The translations under genes and the position numbers were made by a program. Positions 34,907 through 43,399 of a DNA stretch of 64,000 bases are shown piece by piece. Below the pieces are notes generated by a model. The model searched no databases, was not told the DNA's origin, and was given only the letters and a program-made list of their open reading frames with translations. This DNA comes from Haliotis asinina. Its lineage: Eukaryota; Mollusca; Gastropoda; Lepetellida; Haliotidae. The stretch is taken from positions 19,387,618 through 19,451,617 of the forward strand of contig NC_090280.1 in NCBI RefSeq assembly GCF_037392515.1. The letters run 5' to 3'. The first letter of the stretch is position 1; each line of letters begins with the position of its first letter.

Positions 34907-35611
34907 CTATAATATATATTTTGAAAGATATTTTAATTGGGGTTCAGTTAAAAATCTATCAATGTATTTGAAGTCTACAAGTTCTAGACTTCTACTCAGG
35001 GTAATAGGTGAGAGGCTAATAGACTTTCCTGTTGTAATAAAAACCCCACTGAGGCTTATTAAGCGGTTTATAGGACCCGTGGGGGTATCCTGTTGTATAA
35101 CAATACGACAATATTGGTCTAGGTGTTCGTCAAACCAGTGTATTGACACCCCGGGTAAAAATTGGTGTACTCTTGAGGAGTTTTCCTGGTCAAAATTCGT
35201 AAACATGACTTCTATGATGAGTGTGAAAGGGGAGGATATCTCAAGCTGCCTTTCGTGTAAATACATACTGCTAAATGTTAATTTACTTTCTATTCCAGAA
35301 CCTAATCCAATTTTTCCTTCATAAAAATATACCGTGTCTGTTGCTTCATTCCCCGTAATGAAACCCCCGGGCCAGATACCGTTATTCGTAATCTTAGAGA
35401 TAAACCTCCACCCCCCTTTTGTTGTGATATAAGGTGAGGTGAATATTAAATTGATCAGCCATTTGGGTTCTTTTAAATCTGATAACGACACCCGTCTGTA
35501 CACGTTGTCTTTGAAGTGCAGGATGTAAAATTCATCTTCCTCACCAGGCTGATCGAATCCCTCCGTATCTCCCAGGTCGTTAAGCGTAGTGTTGGGATGA
35601 TGACTGGTCAT
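34907..35611 (-). CDS. Polinton protein with DLGDT-GF head, 234 aa
   Basis: Not recognised by name. Its N-terminus (LNDLGDTEGFDQPGEEDEFY, then LHFKDNVYRRVSL) matches the N-terminus of the next gene upstream (SDLGDTRGFDAPG, then LQLKNNIYKRVEV), so the two share a duplicated head. The rest is beta-rich with few charges, as in fibre or spike proteins. It begins only a few bases after the upstream gene and one base before the hydrophobic 181-residue gene, suggesting one co-expressed unit. A virion surface role is inferred from the order and composition only. Confidence 0.6.
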   Translation of the reverse strand: MTSHHPNTTLNDLGDTEGFDQPGEEDEFYILHFKDNVYRRVSLSDLKEPKWLINLIFTSPYITTKGGWRFISKITNNGIWPGGFITGNEATDTVYFYEGKIGLGSGIESKLTFSSMYLHERQLEISSPFTLIIEVMFTNFDQENSSRVHQFLPGVSIHWFDEHLDQYCRIVIQQDTPTGPINRLISLSGVFITTGKSISLSPITLSRSLELVDFKYIDRFLTEPQLKYLSKYIL

Positions 35612-35621
35612 TATTATACTA

Positions 35622-36533
35622 TTACGATATAATTTCCAACTGGTTTTCTGATAATAATTCAGGGGTTAACTTCATACCCATGAAGTGTATGTTGTCAGGC
35701 AGGAAGATATTGATTAGTGATATCTTGTTTTCCACGATCACGTTGACCCCCTGCAGACTGGTGTTGGAGCCGACACCCACCCGCACGTAAACGTTGCAAA
35801 CTTGATACTGGTGTCGTTTCACCCACCCGAGTTTGATCCCCTTCACGATCTCGACCTCATTCACCGATGGTTCCCCTAGGTAGACTTTGATGATCAGTGT
35901 TGAGTTTGCCGGTAGACTCTCTAGTATCTTAACCACGCCTTCGAATTCAGACACCAACTGCAATTTCACGTTTTGTATGGCTGGTTTACTCGATAGCATG
36001 TGGGCTGCTATAGTGTTGACTGGGCTGACGACTATACTACGTCTCTGAGTTGGGACGTAAGCCACGAGCAGGGTTCCATTGTTCACGACTTTGTTTAGGT
36101 GGTTGTCTTTGTTATCAGTAAACACGTAGGGAGAGACGAGTCTAATATTGATAAACCAGTCGTTCTCGGGTAACAACACCCACTTGTCATCTTCGGTGAA
36201 GACGAGCATATATGGTTTGTTTTTGACGACGGTAGTGCTCTCAACATCGTCTAAGTCGAACAGTTTACCTCCGAACGATGGGTATATTACCCAATTATTA
36301 TCACCGGTGTTGACAAGGGTGTACTTAGTGTTGACTGTTGCTCTTGTGGTATCTACTATATCACTTAGGGTTCCACCGGAGGTGACTTCAACGCGTTTGT
36401 AAATGTTGTTTTTTAGTTGCAAGGCGTACGATTTACCATCTACTCCGGGAGCGTCGAAACCGCGCGTGTCTCCGAGGTCGGAGATCCCGATATTGACGCA
36501 TTTTTTCACTCCGGGCCCTTGTGCGCTGGTCAT
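35622..36533 (-). CDS. Polinton protein with DLGDT-GF head, 303 aa
   Basis: Paralogue of the 234-residue product next door through the first 45 or so residues (DLGDTRGFDAPGVDGKSYAL). A second internal segment (GGKLFDLDDVESTTVVKNKPYMLVFTEDDKW, in part) repeats the idea of a short modified-residue or ligand-like head followed by beta strands. Its start codon overlaps the stop of the upstream gene as ATGA (36,530-36,533), a compact viral arrangement. It is probably a structural, fibre-like protein. The function is not established. Confidence 0.6.
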   Translation of the reverse strand: MTSAQGPGVKKCVNIGISDLGDTRGFDAPGVDGKSYALQLKNNIYKRVEVTSGGTLSDIVDTTRATVNTKYTLVNTGDNNWVIYPSFGGKLFDLDDVESTTVVKNKPYMLVFTEDDKWVLLPENDWFINIRLVSPYVFTDNKDNHLNKVVNNGTLLVAYVPTQRRSIVVSPVNTIAAHMLSSKPAIQNVKLQLVSEFEGVVKILESLPANSTLIIKVYLGEPSVNEVEIVKGIKLGWVKRHQYQVCNVYVRVGVGSNTSLQGVNVIVENKISLINIFLPDNIHFMGMKLTPELLSENQLEIIS

Positions 36534-37183
36534 GTTACGTGAAGCGTTAAGCTGAGGTATCCTATATTTACAGGATTATGATTTATATCTAACACCGATA
36601 TTGTCAGCTCAGGTATGTTGCCCTGGGTTAATCTCTTATACTGCCGTGGTGAAAACGACTCGGTTCTACCGTCGTTGAATTTCTCAGTTTTCACCGGCAC
36701 TGCTCTCAGTATAGTGGAAGGGTGACCTCCTTGAATGTTATACGTTGTGCTCACCTGACCGAGATGAATGTACAGCTCTCGGTACGGTACTAGGTCGGGT
36801 AACTTCGTGCCTGTGACGGTTGTTGTTGGTTTTATCTCGTCAGGAGACATACCGAGTATCCTCGCTAATGGTCGGCCGAGCCTCAAGGAGGTTCTTCCGT
36901 TGTTGATTAACACCACTGTGCCGTTTGAGTCGTTCATCTTGAGTTCTGCTCCCAGGGGTTTGAAGACCTCGTCGTTTAGAGAGCACACGCTGTAGTAACC
37001 GTCAGTTATCTGGCTGCGAGCCCCACTGACGAACAGCTTATTGTTGCTGATATTGATGTTAGTCCATTGCGGTAGGTAGGTGATATCGCAGAGTGCGACT
37101 TCGAGTTGACCTGACGTGTTATCGATCGCGTGCGTCAGCTGAACGGCCTCACCGCTCGTTATTCCTGGAAGTGTTATGTACAT
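36530..37183 (-). CDS. Probable Polinton minor capsid (penton) protein, 217 aa
   Basis: The length (217 residues) and beta-rich character fit the single jelly-roll minor capsid protein of Polintons, which forms the capsid vertices. The motifs LGRPLARILGMSPDE, PYRELYIHLGQVS and the ending PELTISVLDINHNPVNIGYL...LTLHVT follow the pattern (D..G..V.....LTLH) I recall from this family. It is the first gene of the minus block and diverges from the 390-residue gene across a short AT palindrome. The assignment is by pattern memory, not by alignment. Confidence 0.6.
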   Translation of the reverse strand: MYITLPGITSGEAVQLTHAIDNTSGQLEVALCDITYLPQWTNINISNNKLFVSGARSQITDGYYSVCSLNDEVFKPLGAELKMNDSNGTVVLINNGRTSLRLGRPLARILGMSPDEIKPTTTVTGTKLPDLVPYRELYIHLGQVSTTYNIQGGHPSTILRAVPVKTEKFNDGRTESFSPRQYKRLTQGNIPELTISVLDINHNPVNIGYLSLTLHVT

Positions 37184-37215
37184 ATTATAATATATGAATT
37201 ATATATTATAATATG
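37181..37215. promoter_or_regulatory. Palindromic AT divergent promoter in the Polinton
   Basis: The start codons of two divergent genes (CAT at 37,181 and ATG at 37,213) are the two ends of one near-perfect 35-base palindrome made of TATTATAATATA repeats. The whole intergenic space is thus a symmetric TATA-rich element, probably serving both directions. Confidence 0.5.
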
Positions 37216-38385
37216 GATTTAGCACACTTGAAAATCGTGGTGAATGCAGATGGTACGGGGTTTAAAACAACCTTTATTAATATCTTTGAAAACTATGTCG
37301 TGTCCGTTAATAACGCGCAGGCGGTGGTAAACTGGAATCAAAACCCAATGCAGTTTTGGCAGAACCAACTCAACTTTGCTGTGTGGTGTGCGACGACAGG
37401 GTCGGGTGTGACACCAGACTACGGTATAGATGAACTGAGTAAGGCGGTTATTTTGTTTCATATTTATTATCAAACGAGACGAATATTGAAGGAAATAAGT
37501 GCTCCTCTTCCCCAAGATAAAGCGTGGAGTATGACGAATAACCCCTATGATAGACGCGCTTATGAACGTATTTGTGGGGAGTTTGAGATTCCAACGAATA
37601 AAGACTTTCGCCTTCCTGGTGTGAACCATGGTCTCGGTATAGTTCTCGTGTACTTCTACAGGTCCGGAACATATCAGGCCGGTTCTAAAGATGGTTCATA
37701 CAACCCAAACCGGCATACATTTACAGGCCCCACAACGAATGAAAAGATCCATGTCAGCTGTATAAAGCAAACCAATCCTGATGCAGCCACAGCCTGGACT
37801 AAAATGATCTCAAAAACATCGAAAGAATTCACTCGTGCTGGTACAATACGCTTGAACGACTCGATTCGAACGTACGTGTGGGCGCTGTTGGGTGCGCAGT
37901 CGCAAACGCGTTCCAACATCATCGGTAAGGGAACTGCTTACGACGCTCAGAAACAGTTCGTTGCCAACGTTGAGGATGCTATTAATTCTCCAGTTGATCT
38001 CCCGCGGGCCATCAACCGTTACCAAAAAGCGTTAGAACACGCCAGATCGAAAGTCAACTACGTGTTCGGCGTGGGGCTGTACATGTCTCCGAGTGATATG
38101 CAACTGAGAGTAAAAAAAGTGGTGGGTTATAACAACAAAATAGTCATAGCCACGAAGGATCAAAAATTGGGTATCAACCCCGATATTAACACCCCCCCTA
38201 TCCCACACACCCAACCACGTGAAAAGGGTATAGTGGCGCCACCCCCGGAGCCTAAAGTTCATGTGCCCCCCACACACCCCCATATATATGTGGGGGTACC
38301 CTCCTATCAGCAGCATATTGATAATAAAACAGCCCTGGTGGTTGGTGGGGTAACTTTAGGACTTATTTGGTTAAAGATTTCTTAG
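37213..38385 (+). CDS. Polinton accessory protein with C-terminal anchor, 390 aa
   Basis: I recall homologues in cnidarian and molluscan Polintons but no assigned function. The body contains AVILFHIYYQTRRILKEIS and PLPQDKAWSMTNNPYDRRAYER blocks. Residues about 320-360 are a proline-rich linker (PPPEPKVHVPPTHPHIYVGV). The last 20 or so residues (TALVVGGVTLGLIWLKIS) are a likely membrane segment. The linker region coincides with GGGGGTACC-type palindromes. Its 3' end overlaps that of the convergent gene by 23 bases. Confidence 0.65.
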   Translation: MDLAHLKIVVNADGTGFKTTFINIFENYVVSVNNAQAVVNWNQNPMQFWQNQLNFAVWCATTGSGVTPDYGIDELSKAVILFHIYYQTRRILKEISAPLPQDKAWSMTNNPYDRRAYERICGEFEIPTNKDFRLPGVNHGLGIVLVYFYRSGTYQAGSKDGSYNPNRHTFTGPTTNEKIHVSCIKQTNPDAATAWTKMISKTSKEFTRAGTIRLNDSIRTYVWALLGAQSQTRSNIIGKGTAYDAQKQFVANVEDAINSPVDLPRAINRYQKALEHARSKVNYVFGVGLYMSPSDMQLRVKKVVGYNNKIVIATKDQKLGINPDINTPPIPHTQPREKGIVAPPPEPKVHVPPTHPHIYVGVPSYQQHIDNKTALVVGGVTLGLIWLKIS

Positions 38386-39532
38386 CCGCTACGTACACCA
38401 GACCCGCCACGGCGACGATGGCTGCCCACAGGTTTTGACTGAGCCACATGGCAGTTTTAGACAGAGCGCTCAACAACCACGAGACGATGCTACCCAGTAT
38501 GCCGGGAAGGGCTTCGGCGGCTTTACCAGCCAGTTTAGCTAGGCCTTCCCCGAGTTTTTTAATCCAGTCTTTAACACCCCCACCACCGCTGGGAGTTCCC
38601 CCTCCGCCGGCAGGCCCCACAGGGGTTCCCCCCGTCAGTGACACCACGAGGGTTGATATGATGAAACCCAATGCAGTCAGAATACTGGCGATGGTGATCC
38701 CTTGCTCCCGGAATAATATCCGAATCCTGTTGGCTAAAGTTGTATCCTCATTCAGTATTCTATCGATTGTTTCCCGAATGCGACTGATCTGGGATCGAAG
38801 CTGTTCACGATTCGAGGAAGCGGCTTCCAATCGTGTACGTCTCTCGTCTTCTAAATCGCGTAGTCGTTCATTGATACGGCGCTTCATATCATCGTTTTCA
38901 GTTTCGTTGAGTTTGGTTTTTTCCCTAGCGATGTGCTCGTCGATTTCGTTCAGTTTCCCCATGTTGTTCACGAGTTCTCCACGCACGCGTTTCACGGCTT
39001 CGTCTAAGCCGCGCAGTTCCCTTACCGGAAAGTCAAACCCCGGTAACGGTTTGTCCCAGTAGGTGCTCAACAGTTTTTCTATGCTGTCTGAGGCTTCTGT
39101 AGCACGCTGTGGTGTCATTTCATCTCTAGTGGTGAGGTGGGATCTGGTAGCTTGCAGATCTTCAACAACGGCCTTAGGTATTGCACCACCGTAATCATTC
39201 ATGTTTAGATTTTTACGGATAAATTCGACACCATGGCGGCTGGCTAGAGTTGACAAGGCCAGTGGTTTTTTATTGCGCTTGTTAACGAGGTCAACCCCTG
39301 GGTCAGACTTAAGGCGTAGAACACCCTTTGTATCAATAAAAAAATTATCAAGGTATCGGCCCTGTGGTTCAACGTAGTTTTTATCTCTTCTTAAACTTTC
39401 GTAATAATCATCTACCGTTGTTGCCAAAAGTTCTTGGTTCAATGATGAACTAGTAAATGAGGTCTCCTGCTCATCATCGAATGCCTGGGCACTAGCGCCC
39501 GGCATCTCCGTCATATCTATGTCTTCATCCAT
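38363..39532 (-). CDS. Polinton coiled-coil membrane protein, 389 aa
   Basis: An acidic N-terminus is followed by a helical central part with a strong coiled coil (about residues 190-265, rich in E, K, R and L). Then come a hydrophobic segment (SILTALGFIISTLVVSLTGG), a glycine/proline linker, an amphipathic stretch (VKDWIKKLGEGLAKLAGKAA) and a second hydrophobic segment (LWAAIVAVAGLVYVAAKKS). I recall this architecture as a frequent Polinton gene product of unknown role. The amphipathic plus hydrophobic tail suggests membrane disruption or an internal membrane protein, by inference. Confidence 0.65.
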   Translation of the reverse strand: MDEDIDMTEMPGASAQAFDDEQETSFTSSSLNQELLATTVDDYYESLRRDKNYVEPQGRYLDNFFIDTKGVLRLKSDPGVDLVNKRNKKPLALSTLASRHGVEFIRKNLNMNDYGGAIPKAVVEDLQATRSHLTTRDEMTPQRATEASDSIEKLLSTYWDKPLPGFDFPVRELRGLDEAVKRVRGELVNNMGKLNEIDEHIAREKTKLNETENDDMKRRINERLRDLEDERRTRLEAASSNREQLRSQISRIRETIDRILNEDTTLANRIRILFREQGITIASILTALGFIISTLVVSLTGGTPVGPAGGGGTPSGGGGVKDWIKKLGEGLAKLAGKAAEALPGILGSIVSWLLSALSKTAMWLSQNLWAAIVAVAGLVYVAAKKSLTK

Positions 39533-39565
39533 TAGTATTTAAATATATTTTATTTATATATAACA

Positions 39566-40822
39566 ATGTACGGCAGAAAATTAGATCCTTTCAGAAGATT
39601 GAGAGAGCCATTAGGCGCCAGAGCCGTGCGACAGTCGGTGACTATCACCAATAATCCCAGCAAGATAGACCAGAATCAAACTCTGCTGGTTAGATTTCCA
39701 AACCTTGGTGAGAATGACCTCATTGTACCAGGCACTGTTCGACTGGCGTTCAATATCACGTTGACCTCCGACAACGACAAACGCGAGCTAGTGCGGAACG
39801 TGGGTCGAGCTATCATCAAGAAAACGGCCGTCAAGATCAGCGGTAACGAGGTGCTGAGCATCGACGACAGCGACGTGTTTCACTGCTACAAGGATCTCTG
39901 GAAAAGCGAGAGAGAACGAGTCAATGATGTGTACCAGGGCATCAGCAAATCAACCCGGGCGCGCATAGGATACGTCTTCACGACAGACCAGCAAGACAAG
40001 CTATCGGACGGTGAAAAGGCCATCGCTCTAGCATACGGGAATCGATTCTGCGTGCCGCTCGACTTCGAGTTGCTCACGGGACACGCGCCGTTTTACCAGG
40101 CCGCGCTGGGTGATAGGCTCGAATACGAGCTCACGTTTAACGACTATAGCAAAGTAGTGCGTACGCCGAACGGTGATGAGGCCAGTTATGCCATAGACAA
40201 CATCTCTCTGGAGTTCGACATGGTCACTAGCCCTGAGCTGGCCAGGCAGGTTCGAAGCCAGTACTCTGGGAAGATGGCTATCCTGTACGATCGCGTACTG
40301 AGGCATAGATCAGTCGTGCGAGATAAGAGCGACACTGTGTGGAATATCAACCTGAACGTGCCGGCGCGATCGATGAAAGGTATACTGGTCGTCCCCGTGG
40401 AGGATTACGAGCCATTCCGGAGGGACAGCGAGAAGTTTTTCAACCCCGAGATTGAAAAGGTGGAAGTGACCATCGAGGGCGTGCCCAACCAGCTGTTCAG
40501 TCATGGTATGAGACCACACCAGCAGTGGGATGAGATAAAAAAGCTACCAGTGGGGGACTACATAACAAAGGACCTGGACCTCGGCTCCGTGCAGATCGGT
40601 GAATACCTGACCACCAAGTACGCCCTATGGTTGGACATGCGATCCACGGATGATGATAAACTGCACGGTAGCGGGCGTCGTATAGATAACGGCAGCGAAG
40701 GGATAACCATCCAGATTACTAAGAAGGCTCAAACCGCTGGTAAGTTGAAATTATATCTGTACGTTATTATGGACGCGCAACTTAATATAGACAATGGGAG
40801 ATTCGTGCAAGCCATCTACTAG
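39566..40822 (+). CDS. Polinton major capsid protein (double jelly-roll), 418 aa
   Basis: The length and the block order identify the Polinton major capsid protein, whose trimers build an icosahedral shell. Recognisable blocks are MYGRKLDPFRRLREPLGAR at the N-terminus, then FPNLGENDLIVPGTVRLAF, a GRAIIKKTAVKISGNEVLS strand pair, VPLDFELLTGHAPFY and a C-terminal LYLYVIMDAQLNIDNGRF. The gene diverges from the coiled-coil gene across a 33-base AT-rich gap. Its last 29 bases overlap the ATPase gene. The frame is open throughout. Confidence 0.85.
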   Translation: MYGRKLDPFRRLREPLGARAVRQSVTITNNPSKIDQNQTLLVRFPNLGENDLIVPGTVRLAFNITLTSDNDKRELVRNVGRAIIKKTAVKISGNEVLSIDDSDVFHCYKDLWKSERERVNDVYQGISKSTRARIGYVFTTDQQDKLSDGEKAIALAYGNRFCVPLDFELLTGHAPFYQAALGDRLEYELTFNDYSKVVRTPNGDEASYAIDNISLEFDMVTSPELARQVRSQYSGKMAILYDRVLRHRSVVRDKSDTVWNINLNVPARSMKGILVVPVEDYEPFRRDSEKFFNPEIEKVEVTIEGVPNQLFSHGMRPHQQWDEIKKLPVGDYITKDLDLGSVQIGEYLTTKYALWLDMRSTDDDKLHGSGRRIDNGSEGITIQITKKAQTAGKLKLYLYVIMDAQLNIDNGRFVQAIY

Positions 40823-41426
40823 TGGGGGGTACCCCCACCTCCCCACTGACCCACACTGCGCTATCATATGCGGGCAGACTGGCTGTGGGAAGACCGTTTT
40901 CGTGTTGGATATGTTGGAGGGTTACTACAAGGATGTGTTCGATAACATCGTTATCATGTGCCCTACTCTGAGCATGAATAAAACGTACGTGCGACCTTGG
41001 GTGATGACGGACCCGGACGTACACAAAATCGACCCTGGAACACGCCTGCAGGACTGGTTGAAAGCTCTTCACGAGAAATTTAAAGGGGAACCGACGCTGT
41101 TTATACTGGACGACTGCAGCGCTAATCGCGAGATAACAAAAAAGAGAGACATGCTATCGTACCTGGCCTTCTCCGGCCGGCATGCAAATCACAGCGTCTG
41201 GGTGCTAACACAGAAGTTCAATTCGGTGTTGAAAGACCTCAGGGAGCAGACGCGATGGGTGGCCTTATTTCACTGCAAGGACAGGGATTCGTTCGAGGAG
41301 TGTTTGAGAGAGAACGATGTGATGAGTAAATTAGAACGGGAACGGGTGAAGAAACAGCTCGCTGAAACTAAACACGCTAAGCTCGTTCTAAAAACCGACC
41401 AACCAGTAGCATATATAGTATGCTAA
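40794..41426 (+). CDS. Polinton packaging ATPase (FtsK/HerA type), 210 aa
   Basis: Walker A (CAIICGQTGCGKT, near residues 22-34) and Walker B (LFILDDC, near 102-108) are both present, followed by a sensor region (SVWVLTQKF). This is the A32-like genome-packaging ATPase shared by Polintons, virophages and other double jelly-roll viruses. It would pump DNA into capsids. The start overlaps the end of the capsid gene. Just after it, the N-terminal TSGGYPHLP segment is encoded by a GGGGGGTACCCCC palindrome. Confidence 0.85.
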   Translation: MGDSCKPSTSGGYPHLPTDPHCAIICGQTGCGKTVFVLDMLEGYYKDVFDNIVIMCPTLSMNKTYVRPWVMTDPDVHKIDPGTRLQDWLKALHEKFKGEPTLFILDDCSANREITKKRDMLSYLAFSGRHANHSVWVLTQKFNSVLKDLREQTRWVALFHCKDRDSFEECLRENDVMSKLERERVKKQLAETKHAKLVLKTDQPVAYIVC

Positions 41427-41473
41427 AGCTAAGCAAAGCTAAGCAAAGCTAAGCAAAAGCTAAGCAAAGCTAA
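41424..41473 (+). repeat. GCTAAGCAAA short tandem repeat
   Basis: Five units of about 10 bases (gctaagcaaa) lie between the ATPase stop codon and the next start, containing several in-frame stops. It could act as a spacer or regulatory element. The function is unknown. Confidence 0.85.
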
Positions 41474-41481
41474 GCATAGCT

Positions 41482-42159
41482 ATGATATTTGAAGTATTTG
41501 TCGTGTGCAACTTAACCTTCATTTCTCTGTGTTTTGTCTGCATCGGGTATTATATAGTTAAAACTAAATCTTACTTGCTATATTATAAGATGGAGTGTGA
41601 GGAATTGCTCGAACAATTGTCGTTGGAGGGTCCGCCCGCAGGCCCCACTGATGACAAGCGAGAGAAACTGGTGGCGTTGGCTGTTGGCGGCAAAGCCAAA
41701 CATTACTTTGGAGACTACACTCTGGATAAAATTAACAAAATGTCAGCCGAAGAAATCGATAAGCTGTACGCTAGATACGAGTCCCGGCTCGGAGCAGAAA
41801 TGACAAAAACAATAGGATCGGCTATGACCCAGATATACACCGGTATTGTATCATACTTCTTTCCCATTCCACCAGAGCGCCGACTTTACCTGTGGGAAGA
41901 CCTCGAGAAAGACCCTTTTATCGAACACGCCGTGAGCTCTATCAGCTGCGGGCTGTACCACAAATATGGTATGTTGTTGGCTCCAGTGACGGCGGCGATT
42001 ATCACAGCAAAACATTGTCAATTTGAGAGAAAGAATAATAATAATAGTATAGATGGATGCTGCACAGGAACCAGTGGAAACAGTGGAGGAGACCCCTTCA
42101 CAGGAACCAGTGACACCAGTGGGGGTACCCCCAACAGTAACCAGGCAGAAGAATCCTAA
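41482..42159 (+). CDS. Polinton accessory protein, 225 aa
   Basis: A hydrophobic N-terminus (VCNLTFISLCFVCIGYYIV) precedes a conserved-looking body with EEIDKLYARYESRLGAEMTK, then PIPPERRLYLWEDLEKDPF and LYHKYGMLLAPVTAA. I recall the KLYARYE...LGxxMTK block from other Polintons. The function is unknown. The actual start may be the internal Met at 41,591 (MECEELLEQL), which would drop the membrane segment. The 3' end overlaps the next gene by about 107 bases, and the serine/glycine tail is low complexity. Confidence 0.55.
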   Translation: MIFEVFVVCNLTFISLCFVCIGYYIVKTKSYLLYYKMECEELLEQLSLEGPPAGPTDDKREKLVALAVGGKAKHYFGDYTLDKINKMSAEEIDKLYARYESRLGAEMTKTIGSAMTQIYTGIVSYFFPIPPERRLYLWEDLEKDPFIEHAVSSISCGLYHKYGMLLAPVTAAIITAKHCQFERKNNNNSIDGCCTGTSGNSGGDPFTGTSDTSGGTPNSNQAEES

Positions 42160-42373
42160 GAGAGTAGCTGCCGGTAAAAAACGGTGGTGTAACCAACATA
42201 AAGTGACCAACCCAACCCGACTGTTGTTGGCTGTAGGTGTAACTGCTGCCGTGGTTATAACATGGTTATACGTGGGGGTACCCTCCCACAGTGAGCCCCA
42301 CAACAGTGAGGTAACCCCTAACAGTGGGGGTGTGGGGGTATCCCCCACTATTGATCCGCATATCATGTTATAA
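42053..42373 (+). CDS. Polinton small single-pass membrane protein, 106 aa
   Basis: A threonine/proline-rich head is followed by a basic patch (RQKNPKRVAAGKKRWCNQHK), a membrane segment (LLLAVGVTAAVVITWLYVG) and a tail made largely of palindrome-encoded G/V/P residues. The KNPKRVAAGKK patch recurs in Polinton proteins I recall. The function is unknown. Confidence 0.6.
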   Translation: MDAAQEPVETVEETPSQEPVTPVGVPPTVTRQKNPKRVAAGKKRWCNQHKVTNPTRLLLAVGVTAAVVITWLYVGVPSHSEPHNSEVTPNSGGVGVSPTIDPHIML

Positions 42374-42399
42374 TTTTAATATTTTATATCATATACATA

Positions 42400-42627
42400 A
42401 TGTCTGAGGGGAAAACGTTCGTCAACGACGCATACCACGCCACAGTGGTCGCCAGTCTAGCCGTAGGGTACGCTCGGTTGACTAAAATGGTGCTTAAACA
42501 ACCAACTATCAAGCTAGATTTCAACCTGCAGGATATGGGTATGCTCATAATGAACCTTGGTATGGCGATGGCCACAAAAGACATCCTAGTAAAACAAGGA
42601 ATAATACCTGATAATATAATGAAATAA
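42400..42627 (+). CDS. Polinton small protein, 75 aa
   Basis: A short conserved-type product with IKLDFNLQDMGMLIMNLGMAMATKDILVKQGIIP, in part, a block I recall from invertebrate Polintons. It is mildly hydrophobic in the middle and preceded by a TATATCATATA box. The function is unknown. Confidence 0.6.
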   Translation: MSEGKTFVNDAYHATVVASLAVGYARLTKMVLKQPTIKLDFNLQDMGMLIMNLGMAMATKDILVKQGIIPDNIMK

Positions 42628-42635
42628 ATATAGGG

Positions 42636-43061
42636 ATGGCCACGATAGCTATGATGGTCGGTGGGGCGTTAGTGAATGCCCTGGCATTTTCCGGGAGTAA
42701 TTTCCTCTTCTCGAAACTACGAGATGATCACGCGGCTGAAATACAGGAAGAAAGGAAGCGGCACGATCTCGCTACTGAGAAATTACAAAGAGCACAGGCT
42801 GAGTACGCTAAAAAACGTCTCCAGAGGATCGATTTTATTAACGAACAACTACAGCGTGAAAACCATGCCGTTCAAACATTCAACGATGTCGATGAAGCAA
42901 TGAAAGAATACTATCTACTAACTGGTAAACAATTGGAACCGCTCAATAAACCCACACTCGCTCAGTACTACACACCATCCAAGGGACAAATGAATCGTGA
43001 ACTGGGCTTCATAGTGTTGGGTATAGCAGCTACTGCGTTGGTTGCGAAGCAATTAAACTAA
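42636..43061 (+). CDS. Polinton two-pass membrane protein with coiled coil, 141 aa
   Basis: An N-terminal hydrophobic segment (GGALVNALAFSGSNFLFSKL), a charged central helix (EERKRHDLATEKLQRAQAEY) and a C-terminal hydrophobic segment (GFIVLGIAATALVAKQL). The block DFINEQLQRE(N/G)HAVQTF resembles other Polinton proteins in memory. It probably acts at a membrane during assembly or release. This is inference only. Confidence 0.6.
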   Translation: MATIAMMVGGALVNALAFSGSNFLFSKLRDDHAAEIQEERKRHDLATEKLQRAQAEYAKKRLQRIDFINEQLQRENHAVQTFNDVDEAMKEYYLLTGKQLEPLNKPTLAQYYTPSKGQMNRELGFIVLGIAATALVAKQLN

Positions 43062-43080
43062 AATACCCATATAAGTAAAC

Positions 43081-43341
43081 ATGAGACCCGCTCCATACCG
43101 ATGCGAATATATACTTATGGGGAAGACTGAGGCCTGTGGTAGGAAATGCAGGAATCAGGGGTTCTGTTGTTTCCATATGGGAAGTCCTAACTACACGTGT
43201 TCTGTGTGTGGTATCGGGGTTAAAGGGCACTACTGTCTATGTAAAGCTCACGGAGCGAACGTAGTCAGACATCAACTCATCTACGAGAATAAAAAAGGCT
43301 ACATAAAAGAACGTAGGCGACTGCTCAAGATAGCCACTTAA
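43081..43341 (+). CDS. Polinton cysteine-rich zinc-binding-like protein, 86 aa
   Basis: Cysteines and histidines are spaced like paired zinc ligands (CEY...CGRKCRNQGFCCFH, then CSVCGIGVKGHYCLCKAH), followed by a basic tail ending KERRRLLKIAT. It could bind nucleic acid or recruit factors. Similar small Cys-rich frames occur beside polymerase genes in Polintons I recall. Confidence 0.55.
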   Translation: MRPAPYRCEYILMGKTEACGRKCRNQGFCCFHMGSPNYTCSVCGIGVKGHYCLCKAHGANVVRHQLIYENKKGYIKERRRLLKIAT

Positions 43342-43399
43342 GAGTTACCTCCCCTTACTGTGAACCAATTAGACATTAGTTCTCTTAGGTGTAAACACG

